DNA of 21,577 nucleotides, from NCBI GenBank assembly GCA_021824055.1, contig JAKALV010000023.1, forward strand, positions 1 through 21,577, in the 5' to 3' direction. Positions 19,627 to 21,577 of this stretch are shown here, piece after piece (within the stretch, counting starts at the first letter, position 1; every line of letters begins with the position of its first letter). The stretch is from Acidobacteriota bacterium. GTDB lineage: Bacteria > Acidobacteriota > Vicinamibacteria > Vicinamibacterales > SCN-69-37. The position numbers and the translations under genes were made by a program. Under the pieces are notes generated by a model that did no database searches, was not told the DNA's origin, and was given only the letters and a program-made list of their open reading frames with translations.

Positions 19627-20912
19627 GCGGGCACCCGGCGTATTTCGAGCGCGCCAGCCGCGTGACGCCCGGCGGCGTCCACAGTCCGGTCCGCGCGTTT
19701 CGCTCGGTCGGCGGCGCGCCGGTATTTTTCGCGCGCGGCGAAGGCGCGCGCCTGATCGACGTCGACGGGCGCGCCTACATCGACTTCTGCATGAGTTTCG
19801 GTCCGCTGATCCTCGGCCACGCGGATCCCGACGTGCGCGCGGCCGCGCACGCGGCGGTCGACGACGGCTGGTCGTTCGGCGCGTGCGAGCCGTATTCGCT
19901 GGCGCTGGCCGAATGGATGGCCGGGCACCTGCCGTGGGTGGAGCGCGTGCGCTTTGTCTCGTCCGGCACCGAGGCCGTGATGTCGGCGCTTCGCATCGCG
20001 CGCGCCGCGACGGGCCGCGACCGCATTCTGAAATTTGAAGGCTGCTATCACGGCCACGCCGACGCCATGCTCGTGAAGGCGGGGAGCGGCCTGGCCGGCG
20101 CGGCGGCCGCGTCGAGCGAGGGCATCACGGCGCACACGCTCGGCGACACGCTCGTCGCCCCGCTCGACGATGACGCGGCTCTGGACCGTGTGTTCGACGC
20201 GTTCGGCGACACCATCGCCGCCGCGATCGTCGAGCCGCTGCCCGCCAACTACGGATTGTTGCCGCAGCGCGCCGAGTGGCTGCGCCATCTCGCCGATCGC
20301 TGCCGGCGCGCGGGCGCGCTCGTGATCTTCGACGAGGTGATCAGCGGATTCCGTGTCGGGCTCACCGGCATGGTGGGCGAGCTCGGCGCGTCTCCGGATC
20401 TGGTGACCTACGGCAAGGTGATCGGCGGCGGGTTTCCCGTCGGCGGCTACGCCGGCCGGGCCGACCTCATGGATCGCGTGGCGCCGCTCGGCAGCGTGTA
20501 TCAGGCCGGCACGTTGAGCGCCAATCCTGTCGGCATGCGCGCGGGGCTCGCGACGCTCGAAAAAGCGGCGCGCGTCGGCGTCTGGCCGGTGCTCGAGGAA
20601 CGCACGGCTGTGTTTGCGGCGGCGCTGTCGAAGGGTTTTGCCGCGGTGCCGGGCGGCCCCGAGGTGGTGCGTCACGGGTCGCTGCTGTGGTTCCGCCGGC
20701 CCGCGCCGGCGCCCGTGCGGCGCATCGACGCGCTGGCACCGGACCAGGCGTCGTGGTACGCGCGCTTCTTCCACGCGGCGCTTCGCCGCGGGGTGTATCT
20801 GCCGCCAGCGGCGTTCGAAGTCAGTTTCACCTCGCTCGCGCACGACGCCGCCACGCTCGACACCGCGGCCGGCGCGCTCATCGAGGCGGCGCGCGAGGCC
20901 GCCGCCCCATGA
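19623..20912 (+). CDS. hemL: Glutamate-1-semialdehyde 2,1-aminomutase
   Basis: A 429-residue PLP enzyme converting glutamate-1-semialdehyde to 5-aminolevulinate. Visible marks: TPGGVHSPVRAF near the N-terminus (15-26), SSGTEAVMSALR (113-124), FEGCYHGHAD (138-147), IFDEVISGFR (235-244) with D237, and the PLP lysine K265 in TYGKVIGGGFPVGGY. Its presence shows the cell makes 5-aminolevulinate from glutamyl-tRNA and so needs the short HemA of this operon. Start is GTG 19623 (GTGA overlap with hemB). Confidence 0.96.
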   Translation: MSGHPAYFERASRVTPGGVHSPVRAFRSVGGAPVFFARGEGARLIDVDGRAYIDFCMSFGPLILGHADPDVRAAAHAAVDDGWSFGACEPYSLALAEWMAGHLPWVERVRFVSSGTEAVMSALRIARAATGRDRILKFEGCYHGHADAMLVKAGSGLAGAAAASSEGITAHTLGDTLVAPLDDDAALDRVFDAFGDTIAAAIVEPLPANYGLLPQRAEWLRHLADRCRRAGALVIFDEVISGFRVGLTGMVGELGASPDLVTYGKVIGGGFPVGGYAGRADLMDRVAPLGSVYQAGTLSANPVGMRAGLATLEKAARVGVWPVLEERTAVFAAALSKGFAAVPGGPEVVRHGSLLWFRRPAPAPVRRIDALAPDQASWYARFFHAALRRGVYLPPAAFEVSFTSLAHDAATLDTAAGALIEAAREAAAP

Positions 20913-21577
20913 GCCTTCGCTGGCGCGGGGGGTTGCTCTACGCGCTGGCCATCGTGTGGGTCGCGCTTACCGTCACGCTCGCGGTCTGGTGGCTTGTGTT
21001 CGGACTGGCGCAGGCCGAACAGCTCGCGCTGCCGTTGGCACAGCGCACGATGGACACCGATCGCGTGCATCGCATGCTGATCGGTGAAGGCGGCGTGTTG
21101 ATCGGCCTGCTGGTGGCCGGCGGCACGGCCCTGGTCGTGGGCATCCGTCACGAGCAGCGGCGGCAGGCCGCCGTCGAGTCGTTCTTCATGGCGTTTACCC
21201 ACGAGCTGAAGACGTCGTTGGCGCGCGTGCAGCTGCAGGCGGAGAGCCTGCAGGAGGAATTGCCCGGTACCGCCACGCCGGTGCTCGACCGCCTGTTGCA
21301 GGACGCGCTGCGGCTGCAGCTTCAGCTGGAGAATTCGCTGTTCTTCGCCCAGCCGGACGGACGGATGTGGATCGAGCGGCTCGATCTCGGCGAGCAGGTG
21401 GCGCGCGTGGCGGCCGATTTTCCAGCGCTCGCGGTGCGCACGGCGGGCGAGGGTGTCTGCCAGGGTGATTCACGCGCTCTGCAGACCGTGCTGCGCAATG
21501 TGCTGCACAACGCCGTGGCCCACGGCGAGGCGACGGCGATGACGGCGACGATTGCGCGCGGCGAGCGGGGCCGCCTG
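20909..21577 (+). CDS. Sensor histidine kinase (partial)
   Basis: The first 223 residues of a membrane histidine kinase that continues past the right edge. Two membrane helices (about 9-31 and 58-79) enclose a loop of roughly 27 residues, too small for a folded periplasmic sensor. The H-box is FTHELKTSLARVQ with H98, a variant of SHELRTPL, and the N-box is VLRNVLHNAVAHG with N197 and N201. The ATG overlaps the hemL stop (ATGA), so it is translated from the heme transcript. The missing part should hold the G-boxes and perhaps a partner regulator gene. Confidence 0.9.
   Translation, partial: MSLRWRGGLLYALAIVWVALTVTLAVWWLVFGLAQAEQLALPLAQRTMDTDRVHRMLIGEGGVLIGLLVAGGTALVVGIRHEQRRQAAVESFFMAFTHELKTSLARVQLQAESLQEELPGTATPVLDRLLQDALRLQLQLENSLFFAQPDGRMWIERLDLGEQVARVAADFPALAVRTAGEGVCQGDSRALQTVLRNVLHNAVAHGEATAMTATIARGERGRL

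Overview
The window is GC-rich bacterial chromosome with short or overlapping gene junctions, an ECF sigma factor next to a membrane Ser/Thr kinase, a GT87 glycosyltransferase and a C5-pathway heme operon. This would fit an Acidobacteriota-like (for example Vicinamibacteria) organism, but that placement is an inference from gene content and style, and no phylogenetic marker was tested.

Layout. 1-48: start of a secreted protein on the minus strand. 93-1982: Fo part of an F-type ATP synthase (atpZ/I-like, atpI, atpB, atpE), closed by a strong terminator, with no atpF or F1 genes following. 2056-3027: EamA-type exporter. 3163-4520: IS256-family insertion sequence lying between two long inverted arrays of 6-8 bp repeats. 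4693-5652: membrane fatty-acid desaturase. 5651-9827: an accessory segment between oppositely oriented heptamer arrays. It opens with a tRNA-Pro 3' fragment cut at the anticodon loop. It then carries a tight minus-strand operon of four tiny helix-turn-helix proteins and a winged-helix/TIR protein, a 719-bp AT-rich gap with a diverged direct repeat, and an AbiEi/AbiEii pair. 9825-11503: secreted protein and GT87 glycosyltransferase. 11744-14913: ECF sigma factor followed by a membrane/GAF/zinc-ribbon/Ser-Thr kinase. 15241-16239: hemH. 16344-20912: hemA (unusually short), a hemC-hemD fusion, hemB and hemL, all translationally overlapped. 20909-end: a histidine kinase that overlaps hemL.

How the genes work together. 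The heme block covers glutamyl-tRNA to uroporphyrinogen III in one operon, with ferrochelatase transcribed divergently. The atp block supplies the ion-translocating membrane sector, and its c subunit carries most of a Na+-binding signature.

The best candidate for an undescribed system is the five-gene operon at 5855-7514 (four small HTH proteins plus winged-helix-TIR), next to an abortive-infection toxin/antitoxin pair. A second unusual pattern is that three pairs of inverted short-repeat arrays share the same polarity, and two of them enclose mobile or accessory DNA.
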